A stretch of 64,000 nucleotides of DNA from Hymenobacter pini (GTDB taxonomy: Bacteria > Bacteroidota > Bacteroidia > Cytophagales > Hymenobacteraceae): positions 186,001-250,000 of the forward strand of contig NZ_JAIZZH010000001.1 of the NCBI RefSeq assembly GCF_020421205.1, written 5' to 3'. Below are positions 17,277 through 26,700 of this stretch, piece after piece. A program made the position numbers and the translations under genes. Positions within the stretch are counted from its first letter, which is position 1; every line of letters begins with the position of its first letter. The notes under the pieces are model-generated. The model had not been told where the DNA came from and ran no database searches. It saw only the letters and a list, made by a program, of their open reading frames with translations.

Positions 17277-17738
17277 CTACTCCTCAAACCGCCGCAGCCG
17301 CTTTTTGCTTAACTCGTAGCTGATAATGGCCGGAACGTAGAATGTAACATCAGCCAGCAGCTTGGCGACCAGAATACCGCCGCTGCGGCTGCCCAGCAGG
17401 CGCGGCAGCCATACCATCAGCGCTGGCCGAATCAGCAGGCTGTCCAGCAGCTCGGCGGGGCCAAACTCTACCACCAGGGCCCGCACATTTTGCCCCAAGG
17501 TACGGCGGGTGTACCGCTGGCCGCTGCCGTGTAGCAGGCGACGGGTATGGCGCACATCCTGCGCCAGCAGCCACCCAAAATAGGCCACGTTGCCGGCCCA
17601 GGTGCCCGCCAGTGCCGCCTGTACCTCCTGCCCCGGAGCGAGGTGCCAGGCCAGCGCCGCGCCTGCCAGCGTAGCTACCACCGACAGCATTTCGGCCGGC
17701 AGGTAGCGGCGCAGCCATTCCACAACTTTGGCTTTCAT
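17277..17738 (-). CDS. Integral membrane protein of unknown function
   Basis: A 153-residue protein with about four hydrophobic segments (AEMLSVVATLAGAALAWHLA, GTWAGNVAYFGWLLAQDV, LLDSLLIRPALMVWLPRLLG, ILVAKLLADVTFYVPAIISYEL). The N-terminus (MKAKVVEWLRRYLP) and the C-terminus (SKKRLRRFEE) are basic. I do not recognise a family with confidence. The upstream part of the open frame overlaps the divergent AraC-type gene and lacks coding character, so the ATG at 17738 is used. The divergent gap of 61 bp to the 7TM-AraC gene suggests a shared regulatory region, so the regulator may control this gene. Confidence 0.75.
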   Translation of the reverse strand: MKAKVVEWLRRYLPAEMLSVVATLAGAALAWHLAPGQEVQAALAGTWAGNVAYFGWLLAQDVRHTRRLLHGSGQRYTRRTLGQNVRALVVEFGPAELLDSLLIRPALMVWLPRLLGSRSGGILVAKLLADVTFYVPAIISYELSKKRLRRFEE

Positions 17739-17799
17739 GCAGGTGAGCGAAAAGAAAACGGCTAATTTTCCGGAGCCCGTCAAAGATACTCGCCCGCTC

Positions 17800-18954
17800 A
17801 TGCAAATACCCTTTACGCCGCTGGTTGTCATGCTGTGGGCTGTAGTGGCGCAGGCCCTGCTGGCGGCCGGACTGCTGTGGATGGCCCCGGCCAACCGGCT
17901 ACCCAACCGGTTTCTGGCCCTGCTGATGCTGAGTATTGCCCTGTGGCTGCTGGATGGCTTCTTCCGGGTGGCCAACATCTACGGGCAGAGCGCCAACTGG
18001 TATTTCGCGCCTATCTACTACTCTTTTGCATTTGGGCCGCTGCTGTATTTCTACGTGCGCAGCCTCATCAACCACAGTTTTCGGTTTGAGAAGCGGCACT
18101 GGTGGCACTTTGCCCCAGTAGCGCTGCAGGCGGGCCTGTACTGGTGGCTGCGGCTGGCGCCCTACAGCACGCGGCTGTGGTTTTGGGAGCACGTGCACCG
18201 GCCCTTCACCTACCGCCTGGAGTTCATTGGCACCTGGCTTTCCCTTACGGTGTACCTGTTGTTGAGTCTGCGGCTGCTGCGCGAGTACGGGCGGTGGCTG
18301 ACGGATAATTTCTCGGAGGTGTCGCAGCTGCGGCTGCAGTGGCTGCGGGTGCTGCTGGTGGCGGTGGGCGTGGTGAGTGCGCAGTGGCTGCTGGAAGTGG
18401 TGCTCCGCGAGTTCTTCGGCTTGTATTACGAGTACGACTACTCCACGGAGCTACTGGGCGTGGTGCTGTTTCTGATTGGCGTGGTAGGCCTGCGTCAGGC
18501 CGATATGCAGGCGGTCCGTTTTGAGCCAGAGGCGGCCGTGCTGCCGCAGCCCGTTGGGGCCGCTCCATCGGCGGCGGAAGCTCCGGCAGCCACAGCGGCA
18601 TCAGTGGTTGATGCCGCCGCGCTGGCCCGCATCCGGCAGGCGCTGGAGATGGAGAAGGTATACCTGAACCCCACCCTCACCCTGGCCGAGCTGGCCGCCC
18701 ATACGGGCCTGGCTCCCCGGCTGATTTCGGCCACCGTCAACCAAGGGTTCGGACAGAGCTTCAACGAAGTGGTAAACGGCTACCGGGTAGAGGAGGTGAA
18801 GCGCCGCTTGGCCGCTCCCGATGCGCAGCGCTTTACCCTGCTGGGTATTGCCCTGGAAAGCGGCTTCAATTCCAAAACTACCTTCAACCGCATCTTCAAA
18901 CAGTTTACCGGTGTAGCCCCCAGTGAATGGGGCGAAGATAGGGTAGGAGGGTAA
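17800..18954 (+). CDS. AraC-type regulator with seven-helix membrane N-terminus
   Basis: A 384-residue protein. The first ~235 residues hold about seven transmembrane segments (starting PLVVMLWAVVAQALLAAGLLW, ending LLGVVLFLIGVVGL). An Ala/Pro linker follows, then a C-terminal AraC DNA-binding domain: LTLAELAAHTGLAPRLISATVNQGFGQSF and LLGIALESGFNSKTTFNRIFKQFTGVAPSEW. This membrane-bound layout is common in Bacteroidota and implies direct signalling from the membrane to DNA. The ATG at 17800 sits just before the first helix. The last residues (RVGG) and the stop codon fall inside the left arm of an inverted repeat, so the original C-terminus may have been altered by that element. Confidence 0.9.
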   Translation: MQIPFTPLVVMLWAVVAQALLAAGLLWMAPANRLPNRFLALLMLSIALWLLDGFFRVANIYGQSANWYFAPIYYSFAFGPLLYFYVRSLINHSFRFEKRHWWHFAPVALQAGLYWWLRLAPYSTRLWFWEHVHRPFTYRLEFIGTWLSLTVYLLLSLRLLREYGRWLTDNFSEVSQLRLQWLRVLLVAVGVVSAQWLLEVVLREFFGLYYEYDYSTELLGVVLFLIGVVGLRQADMQAVRFEPEAAVLPQPVGAAPSAAEAPAATAASVVDAAALARIRQALEMEKVYLNPTLTLAELAAHTGLAPRLISATVNQGFGQSFNEVVNGYRVEEVKRRLAAPDAQRFTLLGIALESGFNSKTTFNRIFKQFTGVAPSEWGEDRVGG

Positions 18955-19013
18955 GAGGGTGTGAGGCTGGAATACAACCCATGCTCTTCTACCCTCACAT
19001 CCTCTTACCCTCC
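18946..19013. repeat. Stop-codon-overlapping inverted repeat
   Basis: Arms 18946-18966 (ggagggtaagagggtgtgag...) and 18993-19013 match at 20 of 21 positions around a 26-base loop. The left arm includes the TAA stop of the AraC-type gene. Each arm is itself a run of related short units (GGGTAAGAGG / GGGTGTGAGG). It could act as a terminator but has no T-run. Confidence 0.75.
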
Positions 19014-19117
19014 AAAGTAGTCCCATAACATGATGTGGGACGTGCCGAAGCCGGATTCGGGGCGCTTACGGGCCAGTAGCGGGGCACCTTTGGGCTGTTC
19101 ATTCTTCCCCACGCCCC

Positions 19118-19636
19118 ATGAAAACTCTGCTGCTATTTCTGCTGCTGGCGGCCACTGCCGCTGCTCCGCTACTCGCCCAAACGGTCCCCGCCGCGTGGAG
19201 TAACCACCGTCGCGCCCTGCCCGATAAGCTTCGGGAGGTACCCGTGGGCCTTACCCTCTGGCACACGCCCAACCCCGTGTATCCGGAGCCCAACCCCGAG
19301 CAGCCGGGGGCTTATGTGTGGAAGCACAGCACCACGGTGCGCTCCGAGGTAGGGCCCCTGACGGTAGTGGAGTGCGGTAGTTTTATCTGGTACGATGAGC
19401 GGGGCTGGCAACAGAACATGGTAGAAACGCCGGCCGAGTTTGCCGAGCTGTTTCAGTGCCCTGGTGCCCGGCTGCAGCCCGGCCGCGCCTACACGTTCGT
19501 TAAGAACTACCGCTTCGCCGACAGTGTCCAGCACCTCTACGGCGGCGACGCCCTCTGGTACATTCTGGCCCGCGACGCGGCCGGCAAGCTCTACAAGGGC
19601 ATGGGCCTCATCGAAACCGAAGCTACCCTGCGCTAA
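19118..19636 (+). CDS. Secreted hypothetical protein
   Basis: A 172-residue protein with a clear signal peptide (MKTLLLFLLLAATAAAPLLAQ). The mature part has no family I can name. It is rich in aromatic residues and prolines (LWHTPNPVYPEPNPEQPG, VECGSFIWYDERGWQQN) and has two cysteines that could pair. It is probably periplasmic. The YceI-family gene starts 40 bp downstream, so the pair is likely an operon. The name would have to remain hypothetical. Confidence 0.8.
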   Translation: MKTLLLFLLLAATAAAPLLAQTVPAAWSNHRRALPDKLREVPVGLTLWHTPNPVYPEPNPEQPGAYVWKHSTTVRSEVGPLTVVECGSFIWYDERGWQQNMVETPAEFAELFQCPGARLQPGRAYTFVKNYRFADSVQHLYGGDALWYILARDAAGKLYKGMGLIETEATLR

Positions 19637-19676
19637 GCCGCGCATTTCCGCCAATCCTCCACTTTCCAACCTCATC

Positions 19677-20231
19677 ATGAAAGCACTGCTCATTCTGCTG
19701 CTCTGCACGCTATTGGCTGCCCGGCCCGCCGCCGATACGTACCGAATTGACCCCGCCGCCAGCCGCGTAACCTGGACGGGCTACGCCGAGGTAGGCAGCT
19801 ATGCCCCCACCGGCACTGTGCAGCTGAGTCGCGGCACCTTCGCCTACGACGGCCGCAACCTCCGGGCGGGCCGATTTGAGTTCGACCTGCGCACCATCGC
19901 ACAGGAGCAGGCCCAGCTGGCGGAACACCTGCGCGGCCCCGATTTCTTCGATGTGGCCAAGTACCCTACCGCCGTGTTTATACTGGATAAGGTACAGAAC
20001 GGTACCGCCGTCGGCCAGCTCACCCTGCGCGGCGTTACCCGGCCGGTGCAGTTCCCGCTCACCCTTACCGAACTCCCCAATGCGCAGCTCCGCGTAACCG
20101 GTAAAGCTACCCTCGACCGTACTCAGTTCGGCATCAACTACAATTCTAGTAGCTTTTTTCAGAACCTAGGCTCCTACGCCATCCGCAACGAGTTTACGCT
20201 GAACTTTGCGGTGGTGGCTCGGAGGAACTGA
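19677..20231 (+). CDS. YceI family lipid-binding-like protein
   Basis: A 184-residue protein with a short signal peptide (MKALLILLLCTLLAARPAA). The YceI/lipocalin-like barrel follows: YRIDPAASRVTWTGYAEVGSYAPTGTVQLSRG, then HLRGPDFFDVAKYPTAVF, the hallmark LRGxDFFDvxkyP motif, and VTGKATLDRTQFGINYNS near the end. Family members bind isoprenoid chains in the periplasm; the exact role is unclear. The ATG at 19677 is inside a longer open frame whose upstream part overlaps the previous gene and is not coding. It is the second gene of a likely two-gene unit. Confidence 0.9.
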   Translation: MKALLILLLCTLLAARPAADTYRIDPAASRVTWTGYAEVGSYAPTGTVQLSRGTFAYDGRNLRAGRFEFDLRTIAQEQAQLAEHLRGPDFFDVAKYPTAVFILDKVQNGTAVGQLTLRGVTRPVQFPLTLTELPNAQLRVTGKATLDRTQFGINYNSSSFFQNLGSYAIRNEFTLNFAVVARRN

Positions 20232-20339
20232 GCTGATGAACCGGGGTGGTAAGAGAAGCCTAGTGCCCGGCAACACCAATGCGCCCGGTGGCGTACAGAT
20301 TACAGAAACCCTCGTGTCTGACGCTCAACCCCACACGCT

Positions 20340-20681
20340 ATGAACCATAATGCCCGCATTGAAGAAACCATCCAGAACATTTACGATGCGCTGGAAAACC
20401 ACCACAACCACCCCATAGAAAACGGCATCGGCTATATCGACGGCTGGATTTCGGCCCTGGATGGCCTCGGGGGCTCGGCCCTGACGGGGCTACAAGCGGA
20501 GCTACGGAACCTGCGCAGCTACGTGGAGCGCGACGACCGGGCTGCCATTGCCAACTCCCTTCAGCACCTCGGCCAGGAAACCTCCCTTATTGCCCGCAAT
20601 CTGCACGACGCCACCGGCGACCAGCTGCGCCACTTGGGCCAAACGCTCATCACCGCCGCCGGCAACCTGAAAGTAAGTTAG
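20340..20681 (+). CDS. Small hypothetical cytoplasmic protein
   Basis: A 113-residue protein with no signal peptide or membrane segment. It appears mostly helical (RIEETIQNIYDALENHH, LQAELRNLRSYVERDDRAAIANSLQHL, GDQLRHLGQTLITAAGNLKVS). The amphipathic pattern would suit a helical bundle. I do not recognise a family. It stands alone: 108 bp after the YceI gene and 28 bp before a strong bidirectional terminator that separates it from the giant surface-protein gene on the other strand. Confidence 0.75.
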   Translation: MNHNARIEETIQNIYDALENHHNHPIENGIGYIDGWISALDGLGGSALTGLQAELRNLRSYVERDDRAAIANSLQHLGQETSLIARNLHDATGDQLRHLGQTLITAAGNLKVS

Positions 20682-20709
20682 TGGTACTATCCTACAGCAG
20701 TACAAGTAT

Positions 20710-20747
20710 AAAAAAAGCCCCGGCGCATAACGCGCCGGGGCTTTTTT
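20710..20747. terminator. Bidirectional rho-independent terminator
   Basis: A GC-rich stem (aaaaaagccccggcg with cgccggggctttttt) is flanked by A- and T-runs on both sides. It can end both the small hypothetical gene (+) and the giant surface-protein gene (-). Confidence 0.92.
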
Positions 20748-20762
20748 ACTGTGTGGAACAGG

Positions 20763-23700
20763 TTAGTGCTGCACCACTACCTGCTGATGCAATACTTGGC
20801 CGTTCAGGATCAGGCGCAACGTATACACGCCCGTAGGCAGATGCTGCACCGACACTGGAATATCCAGGCTGGTAGCCGTTGCCAACTGGTGGCTCAACTC
20901 CTGCACCAGGCGGCCCTGGGCGTCAAACAGTCCGCCCTGTGCTTTGCCCGTATAGGCGTCGCTCAGGCGGATAGTCAGCTGGCCGGCGGTGGGGTTCGGG
21001 AATACCGATACCGTCAGGTCCGTAGCCACTCGGGGTATCTGCACCGTCTGCACGCCGGAGTAGGCCGTTGTGCCATCGGTATCTACCTGCCGCAGGCGGT
21101 AGTAGATCAGCGCACGGCCATAGCGGCCCAGGTTCTGGTCCGTCAGGCTATAGGCTCGGCCCTGGTTGCTGCTGCCCTGGCCCGTTACCCGGCCCACGGC
21201 CCGGAACGTACGCCCGTCTACGCTGCTTTCCACTTCGAAGTAGGCGTTGTTACGCTCCTGAGCCGTAGCCCATAGCAAGAGTGCATCATTGCCTTTTCGC
21301 TCGGCCGTGAAGCGCACCAGCTCCACTGGCAGCGGCGAGCTGCCATAGGTGCCGATGAACGTCTGGCTGAACGAGTTGACGGGGAACGTCACCGTACTGG
21401 CAACCGCATTAGCTGCCGTGGCCGAAATAGGCGCATCAAACGCCCCGTCGCTGTTGCTGCCACGCTTATAAAGCTTCAGGTTAGCAGGAGCAGCCGCATC
21501 ACCAGCGCTGATCAGTCCCTGATCCAGCGTGTAGGTAATGCTGGCCGAGAAGGTGCTGGTGCTGTACCGGTCCACAATCCAGTAGGCCCGGGTGTGGGTG
21601 CTACGCAGGTTGGGGTCGGTAACCGGCGTGCCCAGCGGCGTACCTTCCAAGCGGGTCACAACTACATCGTAGGGCGTACTGCCGGCCGAGGTGAAGTTGA
21701 TAGCCACGTTGGTACCGGTGAAGGTGTAGTTTCCAGTAGCAGAAACCGATTGTAGGTTGCTGGTCCCCGCGCCCACTGGAGCGGTGCTGGTTACCCGGCT
21801 GGCTCCAGTCAGCGTACCCACCGCGCCCGAAACGCCATCTAGCGTGGTCGTAGCACCGTTCTCGTTGAACTGCAGATACGATACCAGGCCGTTTTCCCCG
21901 CCACTCAATGTCAGGTGGCGCAGCTGGCGTATTTCCGTCTGGCTCAGGGCCCGGTTCCACTGGCTCACTTCGTCCATGTTGCCGGGGTAGAAGCTGGTAC
22001 CGGTCGTGCCGGCATTGCCCACGTAATTAACGGGAGTAGCAACAGGGGAACCCGTGCCGTTGACTAAAGCAATAACGTCTCCATTCAGATATACCGTAAG
22101 CGCACTGCCGTTGAAGGTAGCGGCTATCTGGCTCCACTCATTGGCCGTAACAGTCTGCGGGCCGGTGCGGATGCTGCGCAGCGTGGAGCCAGTACCGAAA
22201 CCAGCCTCTACGCGGCCGTTGCCGGTGATGGCAATGTAAGGAGCGGCCGTATTACCAGTACCATTGCCCAGTATATAGTAAGTGTCACTGCTCGTGCCAA
22301 TGGCGGGCTTGATCCAGGCCACCTGCGTGTACGATGGGCCCAGTACGGGAGCGGCAGTAGTGCTAGCGCTGAAATCTACGTAGCCAGGCGTACCGCCGCC
22401 CACAAAACGCAGGGCCATACCCGCTACGCGGCTGGTCTGCACAATCCGGCGGTTACCGGTCGGGTCCGTTACCGTGGGCGTGCGTACGGTGCCCCCAACG
22501 GTCAGGCTCGTCAGCGTGGCATCCAGCACACCGCCTGGCGTGGCAGTGGCAGCTACATCGTACACCAGGAAGAAGTAGTTAGTGCCGGTTGTAAGCAGCT
22601 GGTTGCCCGTTACGGTGAAGGTACCATTGGGGCTGGCCACCGCGCTTCCAAACAGGGTGGTGGTCGTCAGAGTGCCGTTCGTGCCCGTGTAATACACGCG
22701 GGCCGCCGCAATGTCGGCCGGCCGGGTGCTACCAGTGGTGGTGAAGGTAAGTGACGTGGCGCTGAGCGGAGCCGAAGTACCGCCGCCAATAACCACGCTC
22801 ACGCGCAGAATTTCCTGGTTCGTGCTGCCTACCTGCGCTAGGCCAGTGTTCAGCTGCTCAGTTGTGCTGCTAGTATACGTGGCGGAGTTCAGCACCGTGA
22901 AGTTGTTGGTGGTGCTTGGGCTGCTTACCGCCTCACCGCTGGCCTGGGCCGTGGCGTATACGGTGTGCGAACCCGACGCCAAGGCGGTCGGTTGGGTTAG
23001 CGTCCAGTTGCCGCTGGCATTGGCTGTGGTCGTGCCGATGTTGGTGTTGTCCACGTACACCGTGATGGTGCTGCTGGCGGGGGCCGTGCCGGTATAGGTT
23101 GGCTGGTTGGTGGAAACGCTGCTGTTGTTAGCTGGCGTTGTTACCACCGGAGCTGCCGTTCGTATCTGAAACTGCACGCTGACCGTGTTGCTAGCCATAT
23201 TGCCGGTGTTGTTGGCATCCTGGGCCACGTCTGCGGCTAGGCTTACCGATACATTACCCGCGCCGCTGGGCGTCACGGTGAAGGTATAGGGACCCGCGCC
23301 GCTGCCGCTGAAGCTGCCGCTGGTCAGCGTACCGCCCGCTACCGTCACGTCCGAGGCCGTAAAGCTCGTGCCCACGCTCTGCGAGAAGCTCACCGAGAAG
23401 GGAATCGGGCTGGTGCTAGTCGGGCTGGTCGAGCTTGTGCTTACCGTGGCCGTCAGGGCCGGGGCCGTCACGCTGAACGCGGCCGAGGTGAAGGTATCGT
23501 ACGTAGGAGGATTGCCGTTATTGGGCTGAATGCTGCCCACGAACACGTCGTTGACAAACACGTTCAGGCGCTGGTTCTTTCCGGTATAGTTACGCTGGAT
23601 GGCCTGGAAGCTGATCTGGTAGCTGCCCGTGGGCACGGCCAGGTTCTGCGAGATGCTGGCGTTGTCGTCGCCGGCGCTCTGAATCAGGGCCACCGAGGTG

Positions 23701-26700
23701 CCGTCGTATGCCGACGAGCTAAACTGGCTGCCGTTGCGCGAAATGCCCGCAAAGCCGGTGAAGGCCCAGGGCGTGGCCAGCACGTCAGGCGTCTTCTTGA
23801 AGCTGCTCGGGTCGACGTTGTTGGTCTCGAAGCTGCCGTTTTGCAGGCCGTTGGTTACGGCGCTGCCGTTGCTGGCATTGAGCACCTGCACCACGTCCAC
23901 GAAGGCCGTCACGTCGGGGTTGCCCGTGGGGCTGCCGCCGGCCTGGATGCGCAGCGTGGGCGCGGCCGCGAAGCTCTTGGTGATGGTATACTGCTCGCCG
24001 GTGGTGTAGGGAACGTTCGATATCGTGGGCGTGGTACCCGTGCTGCTGGTCACATCCAGGCGCAGGGTGCCGCTGCCAGTACCCGTATTCACCACCACGG
24101 TGTAGGTCGTACCCGAACCGCTCACGCTGCTCACCGACGCGCCGCTGACGCTCCCGCCCGTGATGGTGGGCGTGAAGTTGTTGGTCGTCAAGCCCGTCAC
24201 GCTGCCCGAAAATACCACCTGGTAAGTTACTTGGCTCGTGGCCGTGGGCGAAGGCGTCAGGCGCGTGACCGAGGTTACGGTTACGCTCTGGATAACGGTG
24301 TAGGATTGGCCGCTGGTGTAGCCGCCGTTCAGGGCGTTACCAGCCCCGTCGGTGATGCCCGAGCCGCTGCTCTTCACGTCGAGGCGCACCGTGCCGTTGC
24401 CGCTCACGCTGTTCACCGTCACGTCGTACTGCGTGTTGTTGCTGCCGCTCACCGCGGCCCCGCTGGCAATGCTGCCGGTGGTGCTGCCACCGGTCGTCGT
24501 GAAGGTGAAGCTGCCTGTGGTCACTCCCGTTACAGCTTCGCTAAACGTCACGCGGAAGGTCAGCGAGGTGGCATTGGTGGTGGCAGTGCTTGGGTTCAGC
24601 CGGACGATGCTGGCCACCGATGGCGCCTGGGTGTCTACCGTAAACGTGTTCGTGTTGGAGTTGGCACTCACAGCCTGGCCGTTAAGCTGCGCCGTGGCGT
24701 ACACCTGGTAGGTGCCACCAGCCAGAGCTGTGGGCTGGGGCAGGCTGAACGTGCCGCCCGTGGCCGTAACCGTGCCGATGGCCGTGGCCGAGCCGGAAGC
24801 TGGGCCGGCGTAGATCGTAACAGTGCTACCGGCCGCAGCCGTACCTGAGTAAGTAGGCCGCGGGTTATTGGTCAGGCTGCCGTTGGCTGGGGCCGTCACC
24901 ACTGGGGCCGCCGTCACGGTCTGGGCGTATTGGATGGTGAACTGCGGAGCGGCCGAGTTGGCGGTGTTGTTGGCGTCGGCGGCAACGTCAGCCGGTACGT
25001 TCACCGTCACGTTACCATTGACTGTCGGCGTCACGTTGAAGGTGTAGGTCTTGCCATCCACGGCCGCGAAGCCGGAGAGCGTACCGTTGCCCACCGTCAC
25101 GTCGGAGGCTTCGAAACCGGTTACGTTCTGTGAGAAGGTGACCGTGAACGGAATTGGCGAGATGGATGTCGAGCCGCCGTTGTTGCCGGCCGCCGAAGTG
25201 ATGGTGGCCGTCAGGGCCGGGGCCGTCACGCTGAACGTAGGCGAGGTGAACAGGCCGTAGGACGGGACGTTGTTGGGCTGAAAGGTGCCCAGGAACACGT
25301 CGTTGACGAACACGTTCAGCCGCTGATCGAGCGAGGAGTAGTTACGCTGGATGGCGCGGAAGCTGATCTGGTAGCTGCCCGTGGGCACGGCCAGGTTCTG
25401 CGAGATGCTGGCGTTGTTGTCGCCGGCGCTCTGGATCAGAGCCACCGAGGTGCCGTCGTACGCCGTCGAGTTAAAGGTACTGATGCCGCCGCCATTGCGC
25501 GACACCCCGGACCGGGCAGTGAAGGCCCACGGCGGGGCGGTCAAGCCTTGGTTTGCATACAAATAACTACCAGCGGTAGTGGGTACGTTGTTGTCCTCAA
25601 AGCTGCCGTTTTGCAGGCCGGTGGTCACGGCGCTGCCGTTGCTGGCATTGAGCACCTGCACCACGTCCACGAAGGCCGTCACGTCGCCGTTATTGCTGGC
25701 GCTGCCCGCCGCCTGAATGCGCAGGGTGGGGGCAGCGGCGAAGCTCTTGGTGATGGTGTACTCCTGCCCCGCCGTGTACGGTACGTTTGATGGGGCAGGC
25801 GTGATGTTGCCGGCCGTGTTGTTCACGTCCAGCCGCAGAGTGCCGTCACCGCTACCAGTGTTGGCCGTCACGGTATACGTAGTGCCCGAGCCTGTTACGC
25901 CGGTGATGCTGGTGCCCGTCAGGCCGTTGTTCGTTAGCGTAAAGTTGCTCTGGTTTACTCCCGTCACGCTAGAGGAGAAAACTACCCGGTAGCTTACCTG
26001 GGTCGTGGCCGTGGGCGAAAGATCTAGGCGCGTTACCGATACCACGGTGGGGAGGGCGGCCGTAGTAAAGGTCTGCACGGCGCCGTAGCTGGTGCCGGCC
26101 GAGTTGGTGGCATAAGCCCGCACCGAGTAATTGGTGTTGGGCGTCAGGCCCGAAGTCGTGGCCAAGAACCCACCCGACCCTGAGCCAGTGGCGCCCGTCG
26201 AGACGCCGCTGCCACCGATGGCGGGCGTGCTATTGGTGCTGGTTACGCTATAGACTACGCCGCGGCTGGTGACCGTCGCGCCGCCGTCAGCCGTCACGTT
26301 GCCGCCGAGTACGGCGCTGTTGGTCGTGATGCTGCTCGGCGTGGCCGTCGTAACCGTGGGAGCGTTGGCCGCAGTCGTGAAGGTTTGCACGGCGCCGTAG
26401 CTGGTGCCGGCCGAGTTGGTGGCGTAGGCGCGCACCGAGTAGCTGGTGCCGGGGCTAAGGGGCGAGATAGTAGCCGAGAACGTACCCGTACCCGAGCCGT
26501 TGGCAGCCGTCGTGACGCCGGTGCCGCCGATGGCGGGCGTGCCGTTGGTGCTGGTAATGCTATAGACTACGCCGCGGCCGGTGACCGTCGCACCGCCGTC
26601 GGCGGAGACATTGCCGCCGAGCACGGCGCTGTTAGTCGTAACACTGCTCGGCGTGGCCGTCGTGACGGTGGGGGCGTTAGCAAGGGTGACGAAGGTGAAC

